From Polyangiaceae bacterium (GTDB taxonomy: Bacteria; Myxococcota_A; Polyangia; Polyangiales; Polyangiaceae), in contig JAICQQ010000037.1 in NCBI GenBank assembly GCA_025937785.1, forward strand, positions 1-50,048: a stretch of 50,048 nucleotides of DNA, in the 5' to 3' direction. Below the pieces are notes generated by a model. That model saw only the letters and a list, made by a program, of their open reading frames with translations, was not told where the DNA came from and made no database searches. Below, piece after piece: positions 16,946 through 26,092 of this stretch (within the stretch, counting starts at the first letter, position 1; every line of letters starts with the position of its first letter). The translations under genes were made by a program, and so were the position numbers.

Positions 16946-17413
16946 GCGACCGGTGACTGTACCGCACGGGTGATCCGCGGTCCATCAACGTCGCCTGGCG
17001 GTCCGGACGCGGCGCCTGCCCCTGGAACCTCGGCTGCGCCGGTGCGCCTGGCGCAACGACGGGAGCCAAGCGGCGGGTACGCCTCCGCGGCTGCCGGCTC
17101 TGGCACGAGCCCGGCCATGGCCCGTATCACGCCCACCCTACGCCACGCCGCGATCGTTGCATCGTCCACGCTGGGCTAAGGTCCAGCGTAACGAAGTCGC
17201 TCAAAGCCCCTGTGATTTCAGTGCCTTTGGTGGGTGATTTTGACCCAAGCCCTTCAGCCGGCGCGGGGGGCCGCGACTCACAGGCACCTCGCGTAACACG
17301 CCGGTATTGGTTTGTCTTCCGGCCCAGGCCAACTACCCTGACAGCTCCTGTCCTACCGAACGTGCTCCTGGCTGTGCCGCGCGCCTGCCGCCCGCGTTAC
17401 GATCAACGTACCC
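16946..17413. other. Gene-poor spacer with degenerate repeat
   Basis: About 470 bases without a convincing gene. The left half is GC-rich with no good codon pattern. The right half contains a degraded copy of the dispersed repeat (listed separately) and then the upstream region of the next plus-strand gene. Confidence 0.45.
17191..17262 (+). repeat. Dispersed repeat, degenerate copy with broken terminator
   Basis: AACGAAGTCGCTCAAAGCCC followed by CTGTGATTTCAGTGCC parallels AACGAAGCCGCCAAAAGCCC and CTGTGATTTCAGGGGC at 28605-28640. TGGGTGATTTTGACCC then matches GGGCGATTTGAACC at 28653-28666 with changes. The terminator stem has lost bases in its 3' arm, so it would fold poorly. The copy appears old. 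Confidence 0.6.
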
Positions 17414-18613
17414 GTGGATATCGAAGCAGTCGTGCTCAAGCATCTGGAGCTGCAGGTGAACCGGCAGGCCGCCGGACTTCAGGACCTTTCGGCCCAGGGC
17501 GCTGCCTTGCTTGAAATGGCGCGCCGCGAACGAGCGACCGCGAACGGACTGGCTGCGCTCCTTGGCGTCAAGGATGAGTTGTCTGCAAATGCACGCCCGC
17601 CCACTAGGCTGGCTCAGTGCCTTCCGTTTGAGGCTCAGTCCCAGCAGAGTCGAGTTCAGACCGAGTGGGCCACGCTCGTCAAAGAAGCCTCGATCGCATT
17701 GCAGGCTGAAGGCATCTCACCCGAACAAGTGCAGCTCCCGCGCTCTGAACATGAGCTCGACACGATGGACGTCGTCTCCGCCCTGGCGTTGGGTGCGATT
17801 GGCGCCTTCCTCCCATCATTTCGCACCCAAAAGGTCGGCCGCGGATTAGTCGGAGACGCCTTCCATAACCTTCAAGAGGCAGCTGACAAGAACAAGCTAC
17901 CCCAGGTCGTGCAATCCGTCTTCGGGAGAAAACCAGCGGCATTCATGGACGCCGGCGCCAAGGGTGTTTTCCACAGGTTTCAGGATGGTCACGATCTGCT
18001 CACAGCAGTCCCAGAGGGCGTCCGTGCTCTCGGTTGGGTCCGGGGACCCTTGGAGGTGTTTCAGCACCTGCTGCGCGACTCGTTCGGCGGGACAGGAGTT
18101 CCGCTGCCCGGATCGGATCTGATCGGGAAGTCTTTCGCATCGTTGGGCGGTGCCCACGTCTCCGAGTTCCTGTCGCCACACGAGCTGTCGAAGTACGCTG
18201 CCTTCCGGATGACGGACACGGTCGCCACTGGAACGACGGCAGCGCTGGTATCTATCTACGCTGCGGCGCGAAAGATTCCCGCGGGGTCTATGCGGCTTCC
18301 CCAGCTCGGTATGTTAGCGCATGGGCTTTGCTTTCTTGGCATCGCCGCGTGCAGCACTATCCCGGGGGTCCAATTGCTTGCAGCGCGGCGGTCGCACCTC
18401 AACTACGTGAGCCTCCTGGCAGTAGCAAAACATGCGTGGGTCTGGCACGGCATGACAAACCGACTTCGTCTAGAGAACGATGATGGATCCGAGCGCATTC
18501 GAGCCACTAGAGAACAGCTCGAAGTACGTCGAGCCGACCTGACTGTCGACGCGATGGATGATCAGCTGCGGCTGGCCGCGTACCTGACCGCGACGGGAGA
18601 GAACACGCCGTGA
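17414..18613 (+). CDS. Unknown 399-residue protein with hydrophobic segments
   Basis: The start is a GTG at 17414 (VDIEAVVLKHLELQVNRQAAGL). The first 120 residues are helical and charged. There are hydrophobic stretches near residues 117-137 (MDVVSALALGAIGAFLPSF), 270-290 (VATGTTAALVSIYAA) and 300-325 (LGMLAHGLCFLGIAACSTIPGVQLL), the last strong enough for a membrane helix. No known domain is recognised. The stop overlaps the start of the 141-residue membrane-anchored coiled-coil gene in a GTGA junction, so the two are translated together. The segment HLNYVSLLAVAKHAWVWHGM contains several His and Trp but no known motif. Confidence 0.7.
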   Translation: MDIEAVVLKHLELQVNRQAAGLQDLSAQGAALLEMARRERATANGLAALLGVKDELSANARPPTRLAQCLPFEAQSQQSRVQTEWATLVKEASIALQAEGISPEQVQLPRSEHELDTMDVVSALALGAIGAFLPSFRTQKVGRGLVGDAFHNLQEAADKNKLPQVVQSVFGRKPAAFMDAGAKGVFHRFQDGHDLLTAVPEGVRALGWVRGPLEVFQHLLRDSFGGTGVPLPGSDLIGKSFASLGGAHVSEFLSPHELSKYAAFRMTDTVATGTTAALVSIYAAARKIPAGSMRLPQLGMLAHGLCFLGIAACSTIPGVQLLAARRSHLNYVSLLAVAKHAWVWHGMTNRLRLENDDGSERIRATREQLEVRRADLTVDAMDDQLRLAAYLTATGENTP

Positions 18614-19035
18614 AAAACCCGATCGCGCTCGCCATTGCTGCGGCAGCTGCAGCAGCCGGTTTCATCGCCGGCCACCTGCTTGGCAGAGCCAAATCCGAGA
18701 TGCACACGCAGCAACTGCAGCAGGAAATCCTAGGGTTGCAGCAGCAGATCCTGAAGCGAGACGCAACCGAAGCGCAATTGCGCGCGCAAATTCAGCGCTG
18801 CTGGCAGGAGATCGAGACGATCCATGGCCAACACATTGTGATCGCGGAATTTACTAGTTGGATGGCCGAGCAGCATCCCGAGATCCTACGTCGATATCGC
18901 GAGATTCGAACAGCCGAAGCAAACATGGTAGCCTTGTCTCTGGCGCGAGATAGCGATCGGCGAGCGCTCGCCGAGAAGCAAGTGATGCTCAGCGTAACGC
19001 TGGCGAAGGAGCATCCCGCCGCGCCGACGTCGTGA
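18610..19035 (+). CDS. Small membrane-anchored coiled-coil protein
   Basis: 141 residues from a GTG that overlaps the previous stop by four bases. The N-terminal helix (NPIALAIAAAAAAAGFIAGHLLG) is a membrane anchor. A long amphipathic Gln/Leu/Glu-rich helix follows (EMHTQQLQQEILGLQQQIL, EAQLRAQIQRCWQEIETIH), which should form a coiled coil. The rest is helical and polar. It probably tethers or oligomerises with the protein encoded just upstream. No known family. Confidence 0.68.
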   Translation: MKNPIALAIAAAAAAAGFIAGHLLGRAKSEMHTQQLQQEILGLQQQILKRDATEAQLRAQIQRCWQEIETIHGQHIVIAEFTSWMAEQHPEILRRYREIRTAEANMVALSLARDSDRRALAEKQVMLSVTLAKEHPAAPTS

Positions 19036-19424
19036 GCAAATGCTCGGCGAGTGCGCGTGTTGAGTCGGAGTCCCACCACGCTATTCGCGAGGTCGAAGCC
19101 CTCCGACTACGCAGCGCGCAGCGAGAATGGAATGAGAGCCACGTCAGGCGCTCCAACAGCAGCGCGCTCGATTTCCGCCTCGCGCCGCGGGTCAGTGTCC
19201 AAATGAGCGGGTGGGTGGACAATCGCCCCACGCAGCCGCCCAGGCGCCCCCACCCCCCGCTAGGCAGGATTGGCATAGCGGCTCCCGTGACCTACGCCAC
19301 CCGCACCTCGATCGGTACGGTGAAATCCATTGCCCACGTGGAGTATCGCGCCCGCGCAACTACAGCGCAGCGGTGGGGCGCGAAAGCTTGGCATCCCACG
19401 TTCCCCGTCGCGCTCACCAGCGCT
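19036..19424. other. Gene-poor spacer with a short repeat variant
   Basis: No gene is supported here. At 19345-19360 the bases ATCGCGCCCGCGCAAC differ by one base from part of the dispersed repeat core at 11590-11605 and may be a worn copy. The stretch before it is C-rich (GCGCCCCCACCCCCCGC). It separates the unknown coiled-coil operon from the convergent hydrolase gene. Confidence 0.4.
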
Positions 19425-20261
19425 TCAGCGGGCGCTTGCCGCGCGTTCAATCAGGCCGGTCACCTGCTTGGGGCGAGAAATCAGAGACACGTGGCTGGCG
19501 CGCAGTTCGATGGTGTGAGCGTCCATGCGATCGGCAAACATGCGTTGCAGGCGGGGGTCGATCACCTGGTCTTCGAGCGAGATTTGATAGTAGCTGGGGA
19601 TCGTACGCCAGCCGGGTTCACCGGCAGCTTCGCTCAGAATGCCAAACGCAGTCGGGTGCTGCACGGCGGCCAGCACACGAGCGTCGTGTGTGGGGATGTC
19701 GGGCGCGAAGTAGCGCACGAACGCCTGGGGTTCGATGACGGTGTTGAGCTGGTCGTCGACCATTAGGTTGGCGATGGCGGGTGTCGTCGGGTACGTCGAC
19801 GTCAGCTCGTACAGGGTTTCGCCTGCATCGGGGGCGAAGGCGGCGACGAACACGAGCGCCACCACGTTGCTGGCGCCGGCCGTCGCCTCCGAGGAAACGA
19901 AGCCACCATAGGAGTGCCCGGCGACAACGAGCGGTCGTCCGATCGCTTCGATTTCGTGGCGCACGATCGCCGCGTCGTCGGCGACACTCTGTTCGCGCAA
20001 TTGGACCGCCCGCACGCTGAAACCGTGATGTTGCAAGCCTTGGATGACGGCGGACCAACACGATCCGTCGGCCCACGCGCCGTGCACCAAGAGCACGTCG
20101 TTCACGGATCGACGCGAGGCTCGGTGGAGAGCTGCGTTGCTCGAGGTGACCTCGTCGGTGCCTTCAGCGCCGCTTTCCGGCATCTCCGAACCACACGCGA
20201 GTGCGCCAAACCCAAGCAGGAAGCACAACCCAATCGTTTGACGAGAGAAGAACGCTGACAT
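19425..20261 (-). CDS. Alpha/beta-hydrolase lipoprotein
   Basis: The start at 20261 is supported by AAAGGAC about ten bases upstream and yields 278 residues with a lipoprotein signal (MSAFFSRQTIGLCFLLGFGALAC). The hydrolase core includes VLLVHGAWADGSCWSAVI (oxyanion region), the nucleophile elbow VVAGHSYGGF with Ser, and the late His in LRASHVSLISRP. This arrangement is typical of EstC/salicylate-esterase-like hydrolases, about 230 residues long. It is predicted to be exported and lipid-anchored. It is the last gene of a minus-strand group, and the HD-domain gene lies 26 bases upstream. Confidence 0.85.
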   Translation of the reverse strand: MSAFFSRQTIGLCFLLGFGALACGSEMPESGAEGTDEVTSSNAALHRASRRSVNDVLLVHGAWADGSCWSAVIQGLQHHGFSVRAVQLREQSVADDAAIVRHEIEAIGRPLVVAGHSYGGFVSSEATAGASNVVALVFVAAFAPDAGETLYELTSTYPTTPAIANLMVDDQLNTVIEPQAFVRYFAPDIPTHDARVLAAVQHPTAFGILSEAAGEPGWRTIPSYYQISLEDQVIDPRLQRMFADRMDAHTIELRASHVSLISRPKQVTGLIERAASAR

Positions 20262-20287
20262 TCGACAGTCCTTTCGTAGAACCCCCT

Positions 20288-20827
20288 CTAAAAGCGCAGC
20301 ATCGGCAGGGGGCGCAGCGGATGCCGCGAGGCCCATGCGAGCGCTGTTTTCAGCAACAGCGCGTGGAATCCCGAATAGGGAAAGGCCTGCACGACCTCAC
20401 ACTGGAAACCGCGATCCAGCCCGCTCCGGACTAGACCTCGAGTCACGTCGATCCAGTCGGCGCGTCGGAACGCATCCGCCACCGCGGGCTCGGAGCCGGA
20501 GTGAATCCGCCGCAAGCGATGATGATTCTCGATCGTGATCTCGAGCAATTCCGAGGATAGGTGCGGCATTCGCGTGACCGCGAACTCGACCGCTCGGGTG
20601 CTGGAGGGGGCGAGGTAGTCGAAGGTTCGGTCTGACCAGATCCCAATGTCGTGAAACGCGCTCGCGACTGCAAGTAGATCGGCCCCCTGGTCGGATCCGA
20701 GCAGGTGACGTGCGTAGTTATACACGCGGTATACGTGCGCGGTGTAGGGGCGCTGGGCGCGGCCGAGCGCCGCGCCCCAAATCGAGAGCACCTCATCCAT
20801 GAGCGCATGGCGTTCGACGATACTCAT
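20288..20827 (-). CDS. HD-domain phosphohydrolase-like protein
   Basis: 179 residues. The HD signature is present as AHVYRVYNYARHLL, then AFHDIGIWSD (His-Asp pair), ENHHRLR and ADWIDVTRG, giving the usual H...HD...D set of metal ligands. Such proteins hydrolyse phosphomonoesters or nucleotides; the substrate is unknown. The protein is soluble, with no extra domains. It lies between two hydrolase genes on the minus strand and may be co-transcribed with the lipoprotein hydrolase. Confidence 0.82.
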   Translation of the reverse strand: MSIVERHALMDEVLSIWGAALGRAQRPYTAHVYRVYNYARHLLGSDQGADLLAVASAFHDIGIWSDRTFDYLAPSSTRAVEFAVTRMPHLSSELLEITIENHHRLRRIHSGSEPAVADAFRRADWIDVTRGLVRSGLDRGFQCEVVQAFPYSGFHALLLKTALAWASRHPLRPLPMLRF

Positions 20828-20874
20828 CGATCAGTCGTTCGACATCGTGCGCCAAAGGTTCAGCGGCGTCCCCC

Positions 20875-21702
20875 TCAGGGAATGCGCGCGTCGATCCAAG
20901 CCTGGATGTCCGCGAGCACAATCTCTTTGTCGAAGTCGTTCAAGAGGTCGTGCGCGTGGTCTTCGTACAGCTTGAGCGTCTTGTCCTTGGATCCAGCCTT
21001 CTCGTAGAAAAACTGGCTGCCGCCTGGCTTGGTGACCTTGTCTGCGGAACCATGCAGAATGAGCACCGGCAGAGTGATGGTTTCGAACTCCCGCTTCAGC
21101 CGTTCGTCGGCGCGAACCATCTCCGCAACGGTACGGGTCGGCTGCACCTCGTGGGCGATCAGGGGGTCAGCGTTCATGCCATCGACGACCTTCTGATCGC
21201 GCGAAAACTCTCGGTTGGGCAGCTTCAAAACGTGCGCATGCGGAGCCAGGTGGCTGATGCCCTTCAGCACCGCCAGCGCAAAGTCGGGAGCATACACTTG
21301 AAACGCGAAACTTTCGCAGATGAGGCCCCGGAGCTCACGCTGATGATCCAAGGCGTAGGTGCAAGAAATGACGCCACCCGCGCTGTGGCCCAGGAGAAAC
21401 ACGGGTAGCCCGGGCTCGCGCGCCTTGGCTTTTTGGATCAACGTGCCCAAGTCGTCGACGTAGTCGGACACCTTCTCGACGTAAAAGCGCTCCCCATCGG
21501 ACTTGCCACGACCACGATGGTCGAGCGCGTAGACGCTGAGTCCACTCTTGACGAGCTCGGAGGCTACCCAGCCGTAATAGCCGCTATGCGAGTTGAAGCC
21601 GTGCGCAATGACGACCACGCCCCGGGATGCTTGCGCTTCGGGGTGCCAAGAGCTCGCGTGAATGTTGAGCCCGCCTACGCCCAAAAAGCTTTGGTCCTTC
21701 AT
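20875..21702 (-). CDS. Alpha/beta-hydrolase, lysophospholipase/monoacylglycerol lipase type
   Basis: 275 residues with the serine aminopeptidase S33 / Hydrolase_4 layout. Visible elements are VVVIAHGFNSHSGYYGWVA, YALDHRGRGKSDG, nucleophile LLGHSAGG, ILHGSADKVTKPGG carrying the catalytic Asp, and HDLLND carrying the late His. The family hydrolyses lysophospholipids or monoacylglycerols. There is no signal peptide, so it is cytoplasmic or peripheral. The start codon follows the chloroperoxidase-like gene's stop by three bases, so the two are probably one operon. Confidence 0.87.
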   Translation of the reverse strand: MKDQSFLGVGGLNIHASSWHPEAQASRGVVVIAHGFNSHSGYYGWVASELVKSGLSVYALDHRGRGKSDGERFYVEKVSDYVDDLGTLIQKAKAREPGLPVFLLGHSAGGVISCTYALDHQRELRGLICESFAFQVYAPDFALAVLKGISHLAPHAHVLKLPNREFSRDQKVVDGMNADPLIAHEVQPTRTVAEMVRADERLKREFETITLPVLILHGSADKVTKPGGSQFFYEKAGSKDKTLKLYEDHAHDLLNDFDKEIVLADIQAWIDARIP

Positions 21703-21705
21703 GAT

Positions 21706-22530
21706 TCACCGCCCTTTGATGAATTCGAGTACGTCTGCGTTGAAGCGCTCGGCATGAGTCGCGGGAATCGCGTGATCCGCGCCCGCGTACTCCTTGAGCA
21801 ACGAGCCCTTGACGAGCTTCGTCGCGGCGCGTGCGGCGGCGCCGATCGGGACGATCTGGTCGTCGTCGCCGTGGATGAACAAGGTGGGGATGCCAATCTT
21901 TCGCAAGTCGTCCGTGAAGTTGGTTTCGGAGAACTGCGCGATGCAGTCGATCGCCGGCTTCAGCCCGGCTTGCATCGATTGGAGCCAAAACTGGTCCAGC
22001 AGGCCGGGTGGCACCTTGTGGTCGGGACGGTTGGCTCCGTGAAACGGCAGTGCCAGGTCCCGGTAGAATTGCGAGCGATTGCTGGCGACTCCCGCTCGGA
22101 TCTCGTCGAAGACACCGATCGGCAACCCGCCGGGGTTCTCCGGCGTCTTGAGCATCAGCGGCGGCACGGCACCTACGAAGACCGCCTTTGCCAGGCAGCG
22201 CGCCCCGTGGCGGCCGATGTAGCGCGCGACTTCACCGCCGCCGGTCGAGTGCCCGACGAGCACGGCGTCCTTGAGCTCGAGCTTCTCGATCAGAGCCGCG
22301 AGGTCATCGGCGTACGTGTTCATGTCATTGCCGTTCCAGGTCTGACTCGAGCGACCATGCCCCCGCCGATCGTGAGCGATGGCTCGGAAGCCCTGCGACG
22401 CGAAGAAAAACAGTTGCTGGTCCCAAGCGTCCGCGCTCAGCGGCCAGCCGTGACTGAACACGATCGGTTGCCCGGTGCCCCAGTCCTTGAAGAATATCGT
22501 AGTTCCATCCTTTACGGTGATCGTGGCCAT
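21706..22530 (-). CDS. Alpha/beta-hydrolase, non-heme chloroperoxidase family
   Basis: The start at 22530 is set by a strong AGGAGGAG site just upstream. The 274-residue product begins [32 protein letters not shown], has the nucleophile elbow [18 protein letters not shown] typical of cofactor-free haloperoxidase/arylesterase proteins, the acid strand [13 protein letters not shown], and the late His in [10 protein letters not shown]. Members show esterase activity and, in vitro, perhydrolase activity. It is the first gene of the hydrolase pair. Confidence 0.88.
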   Translation of the reverse strand: MATITVKDGTTIFFKDWGTGQPIVFSHGWPLSADAWDQQLFFFASQGFRAIAHDRRGHGRSSQTWNGNDMNTYADDLAALIEKLELKDAVLVGHSTGGGEVARYIGRHGARCLAKAVFVGAVPPLMLKTPENPGGLPIGVFDEIRAGVASNRSQFYRDLALPFHGANRPDHKVPPGLLDQFWLQSMQAGLKPAIDCIAQFSETNFTDDLRKIGIPTLFIHGDDDQIVPIGAAARAATKLVKGSLLKEYAGADHAIPATHAERFNADVLEFIKGR

Positions 22531-22707
22531 GTCTCCTCCTCGCTCGCGCTGGAGCGTGCATTCGTCGGCGTCGTGCCGCTGCGCCGTAACTGCTCGCCGC
22601 TGGTGCACGCGGCATGCCAGGTGCGGGCCTGCACGAATCGCGGTCAATGTCGTATCGGAGTGCCACCGCGCGCCGGAGCCTGGCAGCAGTTGGTCAAAAT
22701 GACATCG

Positions 22708-24762
22708 TCAGGGTGGCAAAGCGTCGTCGTCGCGGGCGGGCAGCTCGACCTCGAAGGTGGAGCCGTAGGGCTCGTTCGGGCGCGCCTCGATCCGGCCCGC
22801 ATGACGCTCGACGATCGAGCGAGTGATCGAGAGGCCCATGCCGAGACCGCCCGCTTTGGTCGTATAGAAGGGTCTGAACAGGTGCCGTAGGTCGCGTTCT
22901 TTGATGCCTACTCCCGCGTCTGTCACCGCGATGAGTGCCCAGAAACCGTCGTCCCGGTGCTCGAGCCGAGCACCGATCGTCACTCGCCTGCGGTCGGACG
23001 CACAGTCGCGCGCCGCCTCGCTCGCATTCAGGACCAGGTTCAGCAACACCTGTTGCAACTCGACCGGGTCCCCGGTCACCACGATCTCGTGCGCGAGCCT
23101 GGTGAACTCGAGCGTGACGCCGTGGCGTCGGAGTTCGGGCGTGGCGAGGTCGACGGTTTCCTCGATCAGCTTGCCCAAGCTGCACCCCCGATACGCCAGG
23201 GGCGAGCGCGTGAGCAGCGCGCGAATTCGGGTCAACACGTCGCCTGCTCGTGCCCCGTCGCTCAGGATGGCGTGGAGCGACTCGCGAACTCGGGTCACGT
23301 TCGGCAGTTCTGTCCCCAGCCAATTGAGACAAGCGGTGGCGTTGGCGACCATGGCGAAGACCGGCTGGTTGACCTCATGTGCGATCGAGGCGGCGAGTTC
23401 GCCCATCGTGGTCACGCGCATCACGTGCGACAGGTCGGCCTGGGCGCGCTGCAACGCCTCCTCCGATCGCTTGCGCTCGATCACGACACTAGCAAGGTGC
23501 GTGAACCGCTCGATCAACGCCGCTTGCTCTCGCGTTGGGACACCGGGTTCGAACTGATACAGCGCAAACGTCCCGAGCACTTGGTCCTGCTGTGAGAAGA
23601 TCGGCGTCGAGCAGCATGAGCGGAGGCCATGCGTACCGGCGAGCTCCGCGAAGCCATGGGCGTCCCAGCGCGTGTCCGCCCCGAGGTCGGACACGATCAG
23701 CTGCTCCTTATGCTGGACCGCCATGGCACAGGGACCGTACTCTGAAGCCAGCGGTCTGCCGTGGATGGCGTCGTTGAAGCTCTGGGGTAGGCTCGGCCCC
23801 GCGCCGTGCGCGAAATGTTCGCCGGTTCCATCGATCAGCAAGACAGTGCAGCGGCATGAACTCGTGTTCTCTTCGACCAGTAGACACAACTGCGCGAGGA
23901 CGTCGGAGAGAGACGCAGAGCGCGCGACCATCTCGAGCAGCTTTTTCTCGCCCGCGAGCAGCGCTTCAGCGCGCTTGCGGTCGTCGATATCGGTGGTTTG
24001 CCCATACCAGCGCGTGGGCTCCCCGAGTCCGTTGCAGAGAGGAACCGCCCGAAACAGGTACCAGCGGTGAGCACCGTCGTAGCGTCGTAGCCGTGCCTCC
24101 GTCTCGCCCGGCCTGCCGCTCTTCAGAGCAGCGTGCCAGTGGGCCCGCAAGGCGGGCAGGTCGTCCGCATGTACGGCCGCTTCCCAGCCCGATCCGCATG
24201 CTTGCTCGAGGCTGAGTCCCGTATACTCGCAGAAGCGTTGGTTGAAGAAGTCGACATGACCGTCCGGTTGCGCGCTGAAAACGAGTCCGGGGATCGTATC
24301 GATGGCAAGCCGTAGCTCTTCGGTGACGGCTGCGGCGCGTTGCACCTCGGCCTCCTGGCGCTCCCGCGTCACGTCTCGGTACACCCAAAGATGACCGCGC
24401 CCCGCCGAGTCCACGGTAATGGGGCAATAGTCTCGCTCCATGATACGTCCGTCGAGGAAGCAGATTTCGTCGGCGGTCACAGCGGTGAATCCGGCCAAGA
24501 GTTCGTCGATCCGAGCGTGAAACGCATCCGGTTCCCGCATCAGGGTTTTCGACTGCAAGACGGCTGCCGCGCAGTCCGCGCCGACCAGGTCCTCTGGGGA
24601 GTACGGGATCGAGAACATCGTGCACAATGCCTGGTTCACCAGCGACACGCGGCGATGCTCGTCCTCCACCAAGACGCCGAGGCCGAGACTCGCGACGAGC
24701 GCCCGCAGGCGCGCGGTTGCAACGCTCGAACTTTCTGGCGGGGCTCCGACGTCTGGTCGCAT
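22708..24762 (-). CDS. PAS-PAS-GAF hybrid-type sensor histidine kinase (soluble)
   Basis: The start at 24762 (MRPDVGAPP) is preceded by GGAGGGAGGA. The 684-residue protein has PAS 1 (about 17-135), PAS 2 with PAC (about 150-265; WYGQTTDIDDRKRAEALL), GAF (about 280-430), a HisKA-like helix pair with H462 in ASIAHEVNQP, and an HATPase domain (LNLVLNASEAARD, DAGVGIKERDLRHLFRPFYTTK, GGLGMGLSITRSI). There are no membrane segments, so it senses an internal cue, perhaps redox, light or a ligand. There is no receiver domain. It is divergent from the FixJ-like regulator, which is its likely partner. Confidence 0.92.
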   Translation of the reverse strand: MRPDVGAPPESSSVATARLRALVASLGLGVLVEDEHRRVSLVNQALCTMFSIPYSPEDLVGADCAAAVLQSKTLMREPDAFHARIDELLAGFTAVTADEICFLDGRIMERDYCPITVDSAGRGHLWVYRDVTRERQEAEVQRAAAVTEELRLAIDTIPGLVFSAQPDGHVDFFNQRFCEYTGLSLEQACGSGWEAAVHADDLPALRAHWHAALKSGRPGETEARLRRYDGAHRWYLFRAVPLCNGLGEPTRWYGQTTDIDDRKRAEALLAGEKKLLEMVARSASLSDVLAQLCLLVEENTSSCRCTVLLIDGTGEHFAHGAGPSLPQSFNDAIHGRPLASEYGPCAMAVQHKEQLIVSDLGADTRWDAHGFAELAGTHGLRSCCSTPIFSQQDQVLGTFALYQFEPGVPTREQAALIERFTHLASVVIERKRSEEALQRAQADLSHVMRVTTMGELAASIAHEVNQPVFAMVANATACLNWLGTELPNVTRVRESLHAILSDGARAGDVLTRIRALLTRSPLAYRGCSLGKLIEETVDLATPELRRHGVTLEFTRLAHEIVVTGDPVELQQVLLNLVLNASEAARDCASDRRRVTIGARLEHRDDGFWALIAVTDAGVGIKERDLRHLFRPFYTTKAGGLGMGLSITRSIVERHAGRIEARPNEPYGSTFEVELPARDDDALPP

Positions 24763-24900
24763 GGCGCCCGAATCCTCCCTCCCGATCCCGCGGGAATGCA
24801 AGGCTACGCGCCCCGGCGGCAGCGATGACACCAGGTGGAAACACGGAGCGCCCGGTCGGCCGTTACCCCCTCCGAAAGGAGGGGTGAAATCGCGGACCAA

Positions 24901-25608
24901 ATGCGTAGGATCGGCCCTCCCATGGCACTCGACCCCTGCGCGCCCAGAATGAAAGCCGACGGTGACGGGGCGGCGGTCGTGTTCGTCGTCGATGACGACG
25001 AATCCGTGCGTGAGGCCTTGCGCCGGCTGTTTTCGTCCGAAGGGTTTGCGGTCGACACGTTCCCCTCGGCTCAGGCGTTTCTCGACGCCTACCACGGCTC
25101 TGCGGCTCCGGGCTGTCTGCTGCTCGACGTCTTCCTGCCGGATCTGAACGGGCTCGAGGTCCAGGAACGCCTGAGCCGTTTCGATGCGCCTCCGGCTGTC
25201 GTGTTCCTTACCGGTCGCGGCGATATTCCGATGTCGGTGAAGGCCATCAAAGGCGGCGCCCTCGAGTTCTTCACCAAACCCTTCCTACCAGCCGAGCTAA
25301 TTGCCGCGGTGAGAAGCGCCGTGGAGAGCCAACGCGCCGCGCGGCGCGCACGGGCCGATCTTGCGGACCTGAAGCGGCGCTACGGCTTGCTCACACACAG
25401 AGAACGCGAGGTGATGGCCGGCGTAGCGGCGGGTCTCGCCAACAAGCAGATTGCTGCAAGCTTCGGTACCAGTGAGGCCACTGTCAAAGAGCAGCGTGCG
25501 CAGGCGATGCGCAAGATGGGGGCGTCGTCCGCTGCGCAGCTCGTGCACATGAGTGTCAAACTCGGGGTCGCCATGCACGACGTCAGGCCGAACGAAAGCG
25601 TTCCGTGA
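24901..25608 (+). CDS. FixJ-type response regulator
   Basis: The receiver domain (VVFVVDDDESVREALRRLF, phosphoacceptor Asp in LLLDVFLPDLNG, FFTKPF with the conserved Lys) is followed by a LuxR-type HTH (LLTHREREVMAGVAAGLANKQIAASFGTSEATVKEQRAQAMRKM). The start is unclear among ATGs at 24901, 24922 and 24949; AGGAGG at 24877 is rather far from all of them. Divergence from the PAS-GAF kinase suggests a cognate pair, much like FixL/FixJ. The stop overlaps the next gene's start in GTGA. Confidence 0.88.
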   Translation: MRRIGPPMALDPCAPRMKADGDGAAVVFVVDDDESVREALRRLFSSEGFAVDTFPSAQAFLDAYHGSAAPGCLLLDVFLPDLNGLEVQERLSRFDAPPAVVFLTGRGDIPMSVKAIKGGALEFFTKPFLPAELIAAVRSAVESQRAARRARADLADLKRRYGLLTHREREVMAGVAAGLANKQIAASFGTSEATVKEQRAQAMRKMGASSAAQLVHMSVKLGVAMHDVRPNESVP

Positions 25609-26036
25609 CCTCCCCAGGGCATTCGGATGACGACGCCCGCCATGCCCGATCGCCGCGTCGCGTCGCGCTGATCGATGACGACGCTTCGATCCGGCGAGCG
25701 GTTACGGGCCTGTTGGAATCCGTGGGGTTCGAGGTGCAAGCCTTTGCGAGTGCCGAAGCGTTCCTCGGGGAGGACATCTCGCGCGCCGAGTGCTTGCTCC
25801 TCGACGTCGAGCTCCCCAGCATGACCGGCTTCGAGCTGCTCGAGTGCCTCCGCGCGGCGGACTCACACATCCCTGTCGTCATGCTCACCGCTCATGCGGG
25901 CCCAGAAGCACGGCGTCGCGCCACCGAGCTAGGTGCGTTCGCTGTCGTCGCTAAACCCATGGACCCCAGCGCACTAGTCAGCGCAGTCCAGCACGCCCTT
26001 CGTCCAGACGCCGCTTCCGCCACCCCCTCAAGGTAG
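25605..26036 (+). CDS. Single-domain response regulator
   Basis: 143 residues from a GTG overlapping the previous stop by four bases. It consists of one receiver domain: VALIDDDASIRRAVTGLLESVGF, phosphoacceptor in CLLLDVELPSMTG, VVMLTAHAG, and the conserved Lys in VVAKPMD. It has no output domain. It lies between a FixJ-like regulator and an AAA+ protein that lacks a receiver, so it could act by protein contact on one of these or as a phosphate sink for the kinase. Confidence 0.88.
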   Translation: MTSPGHSDDDARHARSPRRVALIDDDASIRRAVTGLLESVGFEVQAFASAEAFLGEDISRAECLLLDVELPSMTGFELLECLRAADSHIPVVMLTAHAGPEARRRATELGAFAVVAKPMDPSALVSAVQHALRPDAASATPSR

Positions 26037-26092
26037 GGTGGACAACCTGCGCTTGCCTCGCTACTGATTCGAGAGTGCAGCGACTGTGCATC

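Noticed and set aside
21433..22890. 485-codon plus-strand open frame opposite two hydrolases
   Set aside because: The minus strand holds two clear alpha/beta hydrolases with catalytic motifs; the plus frame has no domain and arises from GC bias.
24763..25095. Extended N-terminus of the histidine kinase to 25095
   Set aside because: The extra residues overlap the divergent regulator and its upstream region and are not PAS-like; the start at 24762 has a good ribosome site.
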